Assembly (NCBI RefSeq): GCF_037977235.1 | Contig: NZ_CP150276.1 | Coordinates: 5,642,001 to 5,706,000 of the forward strand | Direction: 5' to 3' | Source of the DNA: Paenibacillus sp. FSL K6-0276 | Lineage (GTDB): Bacteria > Bacillota > Bacilli > Paenibacillales > Paenibacillaceae | DNA: 64,000 nt | Part shown: piece by piece, positions 34,627-42,802 of the stretch | Position numbering within the stretch: the stretch's first letter is position 1 | Layout: every line of letters begins with the position of its first letter | Notes under the pieces: generated by a model | Told to the model about the DNA's origin: nothing | Databases searched by the model: none | What the model saw: only the letters and a program-made list of their open reading frames with translations | Translations under genes and position numbers: made by a program

Positions 34627-35008
34627 GAGTACCACCCTTTCCAATCTCCACCCATGCCACGCGTAATTCCTCTAATAAAACTATCACTTCACTAATCGGT
34701 GCTGATTGTTTCTTAATATTACCTTCTATTAATCGATCAATCATATAGAAATACAATTTCTTAAGATTAGAAGCAATCTCTCCTCCCTGCTTCTCATTGA
34801 GAGAGGAAAGCAGTTCATATACTATATCTTGTGTCTTAATGACATTGAAATTAGTTCCTGCAATATCACCATTATCGATAGATTCTTTTGCTTTGCCCGC
34901 AAATTTTATAGCCCCATCATAAAGCATCAGGGTTAATCGATGTGGAGATGCGGTCTGGAATTTATTCTTCTGGTACGCTTGATAACCAGCTAAATTGGGT
35001 GATGCCAT
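34619..35008 (-). CDS. fliS: Flagellin export chaperone FliS
   Basis: 129 residues. Starts MASPNLAGYQAYQKNKFQ, with the family block ASPHRLTLMLYDGAIKF (about 20-36). FliS wraps the C-terminus of flagellin to stop premature polymerisation. In B. subtilis it also helps free FliW from flagellin and so feeds the CsrA circuit, whose other members lie in this window. It is 17 bp from fliD and overlaps the fliT-like gene. Confidence 0.95.
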   Translation of the reverse strand: MASPNLAGYQAYQKNKFQTASPHRLTLMLYDGAIKFAGKAKESIDNGDIAGTNFNVIKTQDIVYELLSSLNEKQGGEIASNLKKLYFYMIDRLIEGNIKKQSAPISEVIVLLEELRVAWVEIGKGGTLG

Positions 35009-35025
35009 TCAAATTAGCCCCCTAC

Positions 35026-36450
35026 TCATTTATCTGAAGAGCCAGTAATACTTTTCAGAATGTTAGATACATAGCTTGACTGACTCTTCAAACTGGACAA
35101 CATTACTTCCATATTTGCATATTTCTTCTCAAGTGCTACCTTCTTCATATCCAATCGATCACTCATACTGGTAATTTGCTCACTTAGAAACGTAATATCT
35201 GAGCTATATCCTTTAACTTTCATAGTGATGAGTCCATCAACACTATCAGTCCATACTTTCAGGTTATCTTTGAACAAATCAGCCATTCCAACATTTCCAA
35301 CGGAACCGGAAGATGAACCTGTCAACAAATTTTTTACAGCTTCGGGATTAGCCAGCATCTTCTCTTTTAATAGAGTACTATTAAAAGTGATATTACCTGT
35401 CATCAATGATGCTGAAGTGACTCCTTTATCAATCTCTATTCCTATATCCGAAAGAATATTAGGGAGTTTAGTATCTCTATTCGGATCAGTACTTCCTATT
35501 ACTTGTTGCATCCAACCGCCCAACTGAGTTTGCATATCACGCAATAGTGAATCACCCATTAATGTCAGTGAAAGTGAGCCATCTTTATTTTCAGTTGAGG
35601 CCTTCGTATTGTTACGAATGGTGTTGACTATATCATTATATGCTGAAACAAAAGTCTCTATTTTTTTAGTTATTCCGGAAATATCCTGTCCAACTTCAAC
35701 TGTCGAAGAACCTACCCCTGTAAGTGTTAACTTCACACCTTCAATAGCATTTTCAACAGTATTGGTTGAGCTAGTGATATCAACTCCATTAACTGTAATT
35801 TTTGCATCCTTCGCTTCTTGCTTTTCTGCGAATGCCCAATTTGAATCTAATTGAGCGATATCAACTTTATTAGCTGTACCAAAATCAGAAGCAGTTAGTA
35901 CTAAACTCTTTTTTCCACTTTCAGTTTGGATGACAGATGCCTTTACTCCTGTACCGGACAAACCATTGATCGCATTAGAGATAAGGGATAAAGCATCGCC
36001 CATTGTTGTATCACTTTTAATTCCAATGCTTGTCAAATCTATGGATTGACCTTTAATTGTGAATGTAGTAGGAAGCCCACTCGCAGCAAACGTTGTAGAT
36101 ACATCTATACTTTTGCTCGCTACGACATGCTTCTGGGCCAGGTTGGCAACTGTAACAGAGTAAGTCCCTGCTAAGGCTTTATCTCCAACCGTTGAGGTTG
36201 ATAACGTACTAGTGCTCGAACTAGTTGCAGAAAAAGCATTATAAGTGGAAAGATCCGACAATGCCGTAGCCGCATCTCTTAAAGTAGTCGTTTTAGTATT
36301 AAGTGCAGTGAAGAAATCTTTATATGCCGTCGTAACTTCTTTTTTAGTTGTAAGGCTATTTAAGGGTACTTTTTCCTGATTCATGATTGCAGTAATTAAT
36401 GCACTGGTATCCAAGCCTGAACCTGATAGTCCCGATATTCCTAACGCCAT
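35026..36450 (-). CDS. fliD: Flagellar filament cap protein FliD
   Basis: 474 residues from the ATG at 36450, six bases after GAGGTG (an in-frame GTG at 36459 overlaps that site). The N-terminus MALGISGLSGSGLDTSALI and the C-terminal coiled region (RLDMKKVALEKKYANMEVMLSSLKS) are the two conserved FliD ends that sit in the filament; the middle is a variable D2/D3 head rich in serine and threonine. FliD caps the filament and folds incoming flagellin. Confidence 0.95.
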   Translation of the reverse strand: MALGISGLSGSGLDTSALITAIMNQEKVPLNSLTTKKEVTTAYKDFFTALNTKTTTLRDAATALSDLSTYNAFSATSSSTSTLSTSTVGDKALAGTYSVTVANLAQKHVVASKSIDVSTTFAASGLPTTFTIKGQSIDLTSIGIKSDTTMGDALSLISNAINGLSGTGVKASVIQTESGKKSLVLTASDFGTANKVDIAQLDSNWAFAEKQEAKDAKITVNGVDITSSTNTVENAIEGVKLTLTGVGSSTVEVGQDISGITKKIETFVSAYNDIVNTIRNNTKASTENKDGSLSLTLMGDSLLRDMQTQLGGWMQQVIGSTDPNRDTKLPNILSDIGIEIDKGVTSASLMTGNITFNSTLLKEKMLANPEAVKNLLTGSSSGSVGNVGMADLFKDNLKVWTDSVDGLITMKVKGYSSDITFLSEQITSMSDRLDMKKVALEKKYANMEVMLSSLKSQSSYVSNILKSITGSSDK

Positions 36451-36469
36451 TTCTGTCACCTCAAATTCA

Positions 36470-36844
36470 TTAAATTTTCTTATCGAAAAACATTCCCACG
36501 ATCTCTTTCATCTTCAACGACAAATCAATCAAGAATTCTGGGGGAAGACTGTTTAGAACTTCCTTTGTATCCGAATTCAGAACCTCTACATAAAGCTGAT
36601 GCGCCTCATCATTATATTTAAACCGAAGTTCCTTACCTGAGCTGGCTATGGATTCATTCAATTTCTTGATTTGCTCATCTAGCTTAGTCTGTTCCACTTT
36701 TGTCTGTTCATTATAAATGGTCGATTTTTTCTCTATTTCTTGCGATTTAGAGTCAATTATGGATGGTACCGGATTTATTCGATTTACAGCCCCATTACCT
36801 CTGACCTTATCCGTTTGTGTTACATCTATACGGTTAATATTCAT
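36470..36844 (-). CDS. flaG: FlaG-family protein
   Basis: 124 residues. A variable, charged N-terminal ~70 residues is followed by the conserved FlaG core (LRFKYNDEAHQLYVEVLNSDTKEVL and LPPEFLIDLSLKMKEIVGMFFD). FlaG proteins affect filament length in some bacteria; the mechanism is unclear. The gene lies directly upstream of fliD in transcription order and 28 bp downstream of csrA. Confidence 0.9.
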   Translation of the reverse strand: MNINRIDVTQTDKVRGNGAVNRINPVPSIIDSKSQEIEKKSTIYNEQTKVEQTKLDEQIKKLNESIASSGKELRFKYNDEAHQLYVEVLNSDTKEVLNSLPPEFLIDLSLKMKEIVGMFFDKKI

Positions 36845-36872
36845 ATTCCTAACCCACCTTCTTCAAAATGAT

Positions 36873-37112
36873 TTACATTTTAAAATTCTTTAGCAGGTTA
36901 AGGATTTGATCTGGTTGTAATTGTTCTTTCTGTACCTTAGCTGCCATATTCTCGGCAACAATACCTTCATATAGCTCTTGCCTCAAAATTTGAACATCTT
37001 TGGGAGCAAGGAAGCCTATCTTGATTTGATCACCATCAATACCCAAAATTTGAATTTGAATATTGTCACCGATCATAACAGTTTCACCGACTTTACGCCT
37101 CAGCACCAGCAT
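36873..37112 (-). CDS. csrA: Translational regulator CsrA
   Basis: 79 residues, typical for Gram-positive CsrA. MLVLRRKVGETVMIGDNIQI is the first RNA-binding strand; FLAPKDVQILRQELYEGI leads into the C-terminal helix. A dimer binds GGA in hairpin loops and blocks ribosome binding. It starts at the base after the fliW stop, so the two are coupled. In B. subtilis CsrA represses hag and FliW antagonises it; the flagellin leaders here carry matching sites. Confidence 0.97.
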   Translation of the reverse strand: MLVLRRKVGETVMIGDNIQIQILGIDGDQIKIGFLAPKDVQILRQELYEGIVAENMAAKVQKEQLQPDQILNLLKNFKM

Positions 37113-37538
37113 TTAGTCGTCCTCCTTGCGAGAGAGCGGATAACGAATTGGGAGTTCTTGATCCTTAATAATATATTGACATCCTTTTAAGGAGTGTGGA
37201 GACAAAAGTATTGGCGCCATGAGATTTACAAATAAATCTTCTCCTTGGATATTAACCACCAGCATCACGCCTACATCTTCCGATGTCTCTAAGGAGAGAA
37301 GTTCAATAATCTCGTCTGTTATTCGAAAGCCATAATCGACAATGGCCAACTGAGCAGGCAACAATACAAAACTCACATCTTCATCGAGTCCATGCAATAC
37401 GAAAAAGGACGTTCCCTCCATAGGAAACAAAGCGTACTGTTTAATGTCTAAAACACCTAAGAGTCCCGCTTCGAATGAATAAATTTGATCCTCTTTCAGT
37501 TTAAGAACACCATAGGTCTTACTATTAATCTCCATCAT
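37113..37538 (-). CDS. fliW: Flagellar assembly factor FliW
   Basis: 141 residues, normal length. Blocks EINSKTYGVLKLKEDQIYSF, FEAGLLGVLDIKQYALFP and LMAPILLSPHSLKGCQYI are typical. FliW binds CsrA or free flagellin; when flagellin is exported, FliW is released and lifts CsrA repression. The start overlaps the stop of the DUF6470-type gene, and the stop touches csrA. Confidence 0.96.
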   Translation of the reverse strand: MMEINSKTYGVLKLKEDQIYSFEAGLLGVLDIKQYALFPMEGTSFFVLHGLDEDVSFVLLPAQLAIVDYGFRITDEIIELLSLETSEDVGVMLVVNIQGEDLFVNLMAPILLSPHSLKGCQYIIKDQELPIRYPLSRKEDD

Positions 37539-37930
37539 CTTGGCAGTGCTCCTCTTGCATCCACCTGAATCTCAGGAGCCTGGATGCGAAAATCAATATA
37601 TACACCTTGGCGAGGTAAGGCTTCCAATGTGATCTCCTTCTGCCCTTTTCTCATATATCGGTCATGTGCAATAGCACCAAATACATTTTTTTCTCCAGAA
37701 GATATATTCGCAATGCGATCTCCCTCTTGTGCCTTAATGGCCACATTTTCAATAGCTATGCTACGATTCTGGTTCTCCAAATCTCTCATTAATGACTGCG
37801 GCCGTTTGAGATCCAAATCATCGAATACGCTTGTCCAGTCCGTTACCAATTCAGCAGGATGCAGTTGGACTGTCAGTTCTGCAGGAATATATTTGCCCCA
37901 TGATCCTGAATCAATTCCGCTAATCCCCAC
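37535..37930 (-). CDS. DUF6470-family (YviE-like) protein, short form
   Basis: 131 residues from a GTG at 37930, eight bases after AAAGGAG; a TTG at 37957 would add nine. It matches the C-terminal part of YviE/DUF6470 proteins (YMRKGQKEITLEALPR, YIDFRIQAPEIQVDARG). The B. subtilis relative is about 190 residues, so 50-60 N-terminal residues seem missing; the flgL stop at 37969 leaves no room for them. The position between flgL and fliW is the usual one. The function is unknown. Confidence 0.7.
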   Translation of the reverse strand: MGISGIDSGSWGKYIPAELTVQLHPAELVTDWTSVFDDLDLKRPQSLMRDLENQNRSIAIENVAIKAQEGDRIANISSGEKNVFGAIAHDRYMRKGQKEITLEALPRQGVYIDFRIQAPEIQVDARGALPR

Positions 37931-37968
37931 ACAACCCTCTCCTTTAACATAAATCAAGGTTCAATCGA

Positions 37969-38856
37969 TTAATTAAGAAAATTAAGTAAAGAGGATTGCA
38001 TAATTCTGGCACCAGTGGATAATGCAGATTGCAGCACAAGTTCTTTCGATTTCAAATCCGTGATCGCTTGTGCAACATCAACGTCCGCAACATTTGCTCG
38101 CATTTCTTTTAGACTGACCTGTTCGTTAGTAATTCGTGTCTCCATAAGTGAAAAACGGTTCGAACGCGCACCAATTTCAGCCCATGAGACGGATAACTTG
38201 TCTGCCACAGCATCAATTCCACTTAAGCTAGCACTGATCCCAGCACTGTTATTACTATCCAATGCAGCAGCAAGATCGTCAAGCACCTTAAATGCATTAT
38301 TAGTCCCTGCACCACCGAATATCTCTTCCCCTGTAATGCTTACTGGGACCTTCACTGCTGGGCTAACATAAAGATAAAGCACACCAGTATCGGTACTATC
38401 AGTCGCTGCACCGTTAGACGTGTAGGGAGCTTGATCTGATTTTTGTCCATTAAACAAATAATTACCATTATATTTGCTGTTTCCTATAGTCACGAGCTGT
38501 TCTTTAAGCTGCTTAATTTCAGCAGAGATCGTTAATCTTTGTTCAGCAGAATAAGTACCATTGGCGGCCTGCAAAGTAAGCGTCCGCGCACGTTTCAGAA
38601 CATCACTTGACTGCTGGAGCAGAGAATCCATAGTACTCAGAATTTCGCCACCTGTTTGTGTATTACTCAGAAACTCATCGCTTCGCGCCAAATCGGTATC
38701 ATATCGCATTTGGTAACCGAGACCAATAGGGTCATCACTAGGCTTTGTAATCTTTTGACCTGTTGCCAGCTGATTCTGACCTTGGGTTAGACTTTGGTTA
38801 ATTTTCTGCAAATTATTCATCAGCTGCATACTTTGCATCGATCCTGTTACACGCAT
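37969..38856 (-). CDS. flgL: Flagellar hook-associated protein 3 (FlgL)
   Basis: 295 residues. The flagellin-like N-terminus MRVTGSMQSMQLMNNLQKIN and the C-terminus DLKSKELVLQSALSTGARIM pack in the D0/D1 core. FlgL forms the second junction ring between hook and filament. It is 19 bp downstream of flgK and has AGGAGG before its ATG. Confidence 0.95.
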   Translation of the reverse strand: MRVTGSMQSMQLMNNLQKINQSLTQGQNQLATGQKITKPSDDPIGLGYQMRYDTDLARSDEFLSNTQTGGEILSTMDSLLQQSSDVLKRARTLTLQAANGTYSAEQRLTISAEIKQLKEQLVTIGNSKYNGNYLFNGQKSDQAPYTSNGAATDSTDTGVLYLYVSPAVKVPVSITGEEIFGGAGTNNAFKVLDDLAAALDSNNSAGISASLSGIDAVADKLSVSWAEIGARSNRFSLMETRITNEQVSLKEMRANVADVDVAQAITDLKSKELVLQSALSTGARIMQSSLLNFLN

Positions 38857-38875
38857 TTTTTCACCCTCCTAGTAT

Positions 38876-40456
38876 CTAACGACCAACGGTTCCCATGCTG
38901 TTAATTACTTTGTCGAGCATTTCATCAAATGTCGTCATCATACGTGCTGCAGCATTGTAGGTCTGTTGAAATTTAATCATATCCGATAATTCTTCATCCA
39001 TTGAGACACCGCTAACAGATTGTCTTTGAGATTCTAATGAATTTGTAAGACTTGTTTCGTTATTATAATTACGTTCAACATTCTGAGCACGAAGCCCAAG
39101 ATCTGCGGTTAGCGCTCTAAAGAAATCATCCGTTGTACCTTGAGAAAGTGAGGTCAAACTGTCCGGAAACTTAAACACCGCATCCCTCAATCCAACCAGC
39201 GCAATTGCCATATCACTATTACCACGAATAGTCTTATTAACTCCATTGACTGTCTCATATTTTGAAGAGGCAGCAATCTTATCCGTATTCTTCGCAATCT
39301 CAGGATTTAAAGTAATGTTATCTATTGTAATCTCATTACCACCGTCCTTGGCGACAAAAAAAGGAAGTCCCGATGTAGCGGGATCTGACAATGTATAGCC
39401 CAGTGCATGCAAACCGTTGAAACCATTAACTTCTACTTTCATAGGAGAAGTTATTTCTGATCCCGCCGGGATCATCTGTCCTGCGATAATCGTCGATCCA
39501 TCCTTCAAAGTTACATCATTCAGTGCTGACATTGGAGAAGAGGTTACATATCCATTATCCAAGGAAACGGTGATTTTACCGGATACTAGTGTTTTCATCA
39601 TACCGTTCAATTGATTCCGTATAGTGTCTGCCTCTTGTAAGGACATGATATATCCTTTTAGTTCTCCAGCCGTTGCAGTTTGAGCGTCCCCTGCTGTTAA
39701 TGGAGTTGTAGCATCAAGCCCATTAACCACATTAACGCCTGCTGCAGTAATGCTGACCATTCCGGTTTCATCCTCAGTTACCGTGACGTTAACGATTTTG
39801 GATAATTGATCAATTAACAAATCTCGCTGATCTCGATAATCATTGGCATGATCACCAAAACTCTCGTTGTCTTTTACCATCTTATTTAGCTTAGCAATGT
39901 TTTCGACAATATCATTTGCTTGAACAATCTTCTTATCAATATTAGATGCAGTATCTGTTGTTAAATTCGTGAGGGAATCACTGATGTGCTTTAGAGTATC
40001 TGCAAGATTCTGTGCTGTGCCTGCGACGGCAACTCGCGCACTAAGTAAGGAAGGATCACGATTCAGTGTTTCCCAAGAGTTCCAGAAATCATCCATTACT
40101 GTACTGAGTCCACTAGTTGAAGGTTCATTAATAATGTTCTGAATCGCTACCATAGATGTATTAAGAACTTCAGCTGCACCAAGTTCCTGATTCTCACGTC
40201 GAAATTGAAGATCCAAATAGCTGTTTCTAATACGGGTTATACTATCATACTGAACCCCTGTTCCCAGTTGCCCAGCTGCTTCACTTTTTGTGAACCCCAA
40301 TGCCCATATTGGCCTTGCGGCTGAAATATTCACTCGCTGACGGGTATAACCATCTGTGTTTACATTAGATATATTATGGCCCATGGTTTGTAAGCTTGCT
40401 GTAGTCACGAATAGCGCCCTTTTACTTGTCTCAAGGGTATGAAATGTAGATGTCAT
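38876..40456 (-). CDS. flgK: Flagellar hook-associated protein 1 (FlgK)
   Basis: 526 residues. N-terminal block TSKRALFVTTASLQTMGHNISNVNTDGYTR (abridged: SNVNTDGYTRQRV, the rod/hook signature) and C-terminal SGVSMDEELSDMIKFQQTYN are both present. FlgK forms the first junction ring above the hook. The middle is long and variable as usual. It follows flgN by 35 bp; FlgN is its export chaperone. Confidence 0.96.
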   Translation of the reverse strand: MTSTFHTLETSKRALFVTTASLQTMGHNISNVNTDGYTRQRVNISAARPIWALGFTKSEAAGQLGTGVQYDSITRIRNSYLDLQFRRENQELGAAEVLNTSMVAIQNIINEPSTSGLSTVMDDFWNSWETLNRDPSLLSARVAVAGTAQNLADTLKHISDSLTNLTTDTASNIDKKIVQANDIVENIAKLNKMVKDNESFGDHANDYRDQRDLLIDQLSKIVNVTVTEDETGMVSITAAGVNVVNGLDATTPLTAGDAQTATAGELKGYIMSLQEADTIRNQLNGMMKTLVSGKITVSLDNGYVTSSPMSALNDVTLKDGSTIIAGQMIPAGSEITSPMKVEVNGFNGLHALGYTLSDPATSGLPFFVAKDGGNEITIDNITLNPEIAKNTDKIAASSKYETVNGVNKTIRGNSDMAIALVGLRDAVFKFPDSLTSLSQGTTDDFFRALTADLGLRAQNVERNYNNETSLTNSLESQRQSVSGVSMDEELSDMIKFQQTYNAAARMMTTFDEMLDKVINSMGTVGR

Positions 40457-40491
40457 AGAGGAACAACTCCTTATTTAGATCTAACTATATG

Positions 40492-41001
40492 TTAAGCTCT
40501 GGCATCAAAAATCCCATTTCGTTGAGGTCCACGAGCAGTAGCTGATTGTGTATCGGGGCGTTTATAGACGGCTTCATCCTCGTCCCCGCCAATGAAAAGG
40601 TTAAGGGAGTAGTCGACAAAAGAGAGGGAGTGGGAAATTAAGATCTGATTCAATTCGTTTACTTCTTTTAATTTTTCAAGCAAGGTAACAAGTTCTTGTC
40701 GGGCAGCTAAAAGTTTATTTTTATCCTCTGGATCAAATACCAGTCTCGATAATTCAGATACAGTTAATTCCAGTCGTGATTTAATGCCTTTCTCCTTCAT
40801 CAGCTCTTGCCCAACGCTCTCTCGGACGGCTTCTTGCTTCTCAATTTCCTTAAGAATTCTGGATTCTTTAGACATCGTGAGCGTTAACTCACTTACATCG
40901 TTCTTAACGATGGCCTGCTTTTTAAGCTCTGCGACCACCAAAAGCTTCTCGTGCAACTCAATTAATGATTGCATCGATTCGAGTAAACGTTGAATAGACA
41001 T
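40492..41001 (-). CDS. flgN: FlgN-type export chaperone
   Basis: 169 residues from the ATG at 41001, eight bases after AGGTGG; the GTG at 41013 lies within that site. Almost all helical: LLESMQSLIELHEKLLVVAELKKQAIVKND is the typical FlgN start, and a second long helix ends in LISHSLSFVDYSLNLF. FlgN guards FlgK and FlgL before secretion. It sits between flgM and flgK as in B. subtilis. Confidence 0.9.
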   Translation of the reverse strand: MSIQRLLESMQSLIELHEKLLVVAELKKQAIVKNDVSELTLTMSKESRILKEIEKQEAVRESVGQELMKEKGIKSRLELTVSELSRLVFDPEDKNKLLAARQELVTLLEKLKEVNELNQILISHSLSFVDYSLNLFIGGDEDEAVYKRPDTQSATARGPQRNGIFDARA

Positions 41002-41013
41002 TTCTAATCCCAC

Positions 41014-41301
41014 CTAATTTCCCTGAAACTCTTTGAAATACGGTAACAACTTCTCAGCAAGATCTTTTGCATCAACTTGATAGGTTCCTGCAGAAAACTG
41101 TTGCTTCAAATTTTCGATCTTGAGTGCACGCTCAACGTCAGTCTTGCCAGTGTTCTGTGCTTGTAAGAGTTGAATTGCTTCATCAGAAATCGAGACTTCA
41201 TCCTTACGTGAACTTTTCTTCATTAGTTCCTGCCTTTGCGCATCCGCGCTGCGTTGATACGGATTAATCGCGTTAATTCGTCCGGTCTCGTTAATTTTCA
41301 T
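41014..41301 (-). CDS. flgM: Anti-sigma-D factor FlgM
   Basis: 95 residues from the ATG at 41301. MKINETGRINAINPYQR is the usual FlgM N-terminus; the C-terminal sigma-binding region is VERALKIENLKQQFSAGTYQVDAKDLAEKLLPYF. FlgM holds sigma-D (FliA) inactive until the hook is complete, then loses its hold on it. It controls the flagellin and probably the glycosylation promoters of this window. Its own promoter and a terminator lie just upstream and overlap. Confidence 0.95.
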   Translation of the reverse strand: MKINETGRINAINPYQRSADAQRQELMKKSSRKDEVSISDEAIQLLQAQNTGKTDVERALKIENLKQQFSAGTYQVDAKDLAEKLLPYFKEFQGN

Positions 41302-41324
41302 AACTTCCACCTACTTTCTAATAT

Positions 41325-41358
41325 AAAAAAGCCGATAATCTTTACTAAGTTTATCGGC
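41325..41358 (-). terminator. Terminator directly upstream of flgM
   Basis: GCCGATAA (41351-41358 on the minus strand) pairs with TTATCGGC (41331-41338) and is followed by T6 (41325-41330). Only about 20 bases separate it from the flgM start. The first arm is also the -10 of the flgM sigma-D promoter. Confidence 0.8.
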
Positions 41359-41378
41359 GTAGATTGAATCATTCTTTA
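41351..41378 (-). promoter_or_regulatory. Sigma-D promoter of flgM
   Basis: Minus-strand TAAA (41375-41378), 16 bases, GCCGATAA (41351-41358), one base longer in the spacer and one mismatch from consensus. Transcription would begin within the hairpin loop of the overlapping terminator. Confidence 0.65.
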
Positions 41379-41404
41379 TAGCTGCAAATGTTATTTCGCA
41401 GATT

Positions 41405-41815
41405 TTATAGGCCACGCAGCTTATCTATGGCGCGATATGCGCCTTCTGTTGTCTTTTTGGTAGTATCCACATCAGCACTTTCCTTGGCAGCATTGGTGAG
41501 ATCCTTCCTGAGCCGACTACGGCAGCTTTCACACATATGCCCATCACGAATCAGCGTTCCACACACCTCGCAGGGATACATCATATTAGGTGCATTAGCT
41601 ATAGATATCCGGCCTTCTCGAATAAAGCGGGTTATTTCCTTAATAGAAATCTCCGTAGCATCGGACAGCTCTTGAATGTTGGTTCCTTTGTTCTCCCGCA
41701 AATAATCCACGCAGATCTCATATTCATGCTCCAGCTCTTTGATGCAGGGCTGGCACAACCCCATAAGATTCTTAACAAACAACCGGCCGCACCTTGGACA
41801 ATTGTCTAGATTCAT
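41405..41815 (-). CDS. YvyF/TIGR03826-family flagellar-operon protein with two zinc-binding sites
   Basis: 136 residues from the ATG at 41815 (MNLDNCPRCG). Two cysteine clusters are visible: CPRCGRLF...CQPC near the N-terminus and CEVCGTLI...CESC in the second half. Between them is a helix-turn-helix-like stretch (IQELSDATEISIKEITRFIREGRI) resembling MerR/DNA-binding helices. Members occur between comF and flgM in Bacillales; in B. subtilis the gene is yvyF. It may be a regulator, but the role is unproven. Confidence 0.85.
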   Translation of the reverse strand: MNLDNCPRCGRLFVKNLMGLCQPCIKELEHEYEICVDYLRENKGTNIQELSDATEISIKEITRFIREGRISIANAPNMMYPCEVCGTLIRDGHMCESCRSRLRKDLTNAAKESADVDTTKKTTEGAYRAIDKLRGL

Positions 41816-41983
41816 AACAAGCAGCCGCTCCTCTCCGTACATTCTGTACAATGCATAATATTCTTATGCTCCTAGATTACATGATTGCAGAGAATTCGTC
41901 TATGGGACGGGAGAAACGCTATTAAGCGCATGAATCTCTTCAAAAAATGAATTGGCTGTTCACAATCATGCATTTCGCTCCCC

Positions 41984-42802
41984 TTAGGAACGTGCCCAAG
42001 TTAAGCTATAGACCTCTACCGCATATCCATAATCTGAAACCATTTGTTTAATAATCGCAGCGCACGCACGAATAGTACTGCCCGTTGTATAAATATCATC
42101 AATAATAACAATCTGAAGAGGACGATTTAGAGGTACTTTCCTTTTCAGCCAATTCGCAAATTGTGTTGTTACTGCCGGATTCTCTGAAAAAGCATGCTTC
42201 ATATCCGCTAGTCGTTCTGCCCGACTCTTAAAGCTCTGTTTTCCTGTATGGTGTGTGCGGATCAGTAGCGGAAGCTGTGGAACCTTCCTACGTCTAGACA
42301 GTACATCAGCCAATCTTTCCGCTTGATTAAATCCTCGCTCCATAAGCCGAGAATCACTAACAGGCACTGGCACTAACAAATCAGCAGACCAAGAGCGATG
42401 AATTATGGATGGTTTCCGGGATAAAATAGCACTCTGATTCTCTTTTTTCAGAGTTAAATAAGCACTATCTAGCATGAGACCAAGTAAAAGGGCATATCGT
42501 TCATTTCCGCGATATTTATACTGACCCAGCCATTCCCGCATAACACTAGTGTAGGCTACTGCACTCCGGTTGCACACAATCGGTGAGGGTTCACTATTGC
42601 GGGTACAGTCAGGACAACCCACATGCCGGCCACATTTCAGGCAACGAGGGAAACGTATCCAAGGAATGGATTCTACGCAAATCCTGCAAACTCCAGGAAA
42701 TTGTGAGGATCCAGGGTTACGTTTTCCGCAGGTTAAGCATGGAGTTACAGAGGGGGACAAGAGGGACTGAAATTTACTTAACCATGAGAACATAGCGTTC
42801 AT
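41984..42802 (-). CDS. comFC: Competence protein ComFC (phosphoribosyltransferase-like)
   Basis: 272 residues. The N-terminal zinc ribbon has CLTCGKRN, CRIC and CLKCGRHVGCPDC; the C-terminal PRTase domain has the PRPP-binding loop VIIDDIYTTGSTIRACAAI. LLVPVPVSDSRLMERGFNQAERLA is the ComF/GntX signature. It is needed for efficient transformation. ATG at 42802, eight bases after AAGGAG, with a 4-bp overlap with comFA. Confidence 0.93.
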   Translation of the reverse strand: MNAMFSWLSKFQSLLSPSVTPCLTCGKRNPGSSQFPGVCRICVESIPWIRFPRCLKCGRHVGCPDCTRNSEPSPIVCNRSAVAYTSVMREWLGQYKYRGNERYALLLGLMLDSAYLTLKKENQSAILSRKPSIIHRSWSADLLVPVPVSDSRLMERGFNQAERLADVLSRRRKVPQLPLLIRTHHTGKQSFKSRAERLADMKHAFSENPAVTTQFANWLKRKVPLNRPLQIVIIDDIYTTGSTIRACAAIIKQMVSDYGYAVEVYSLTWARS

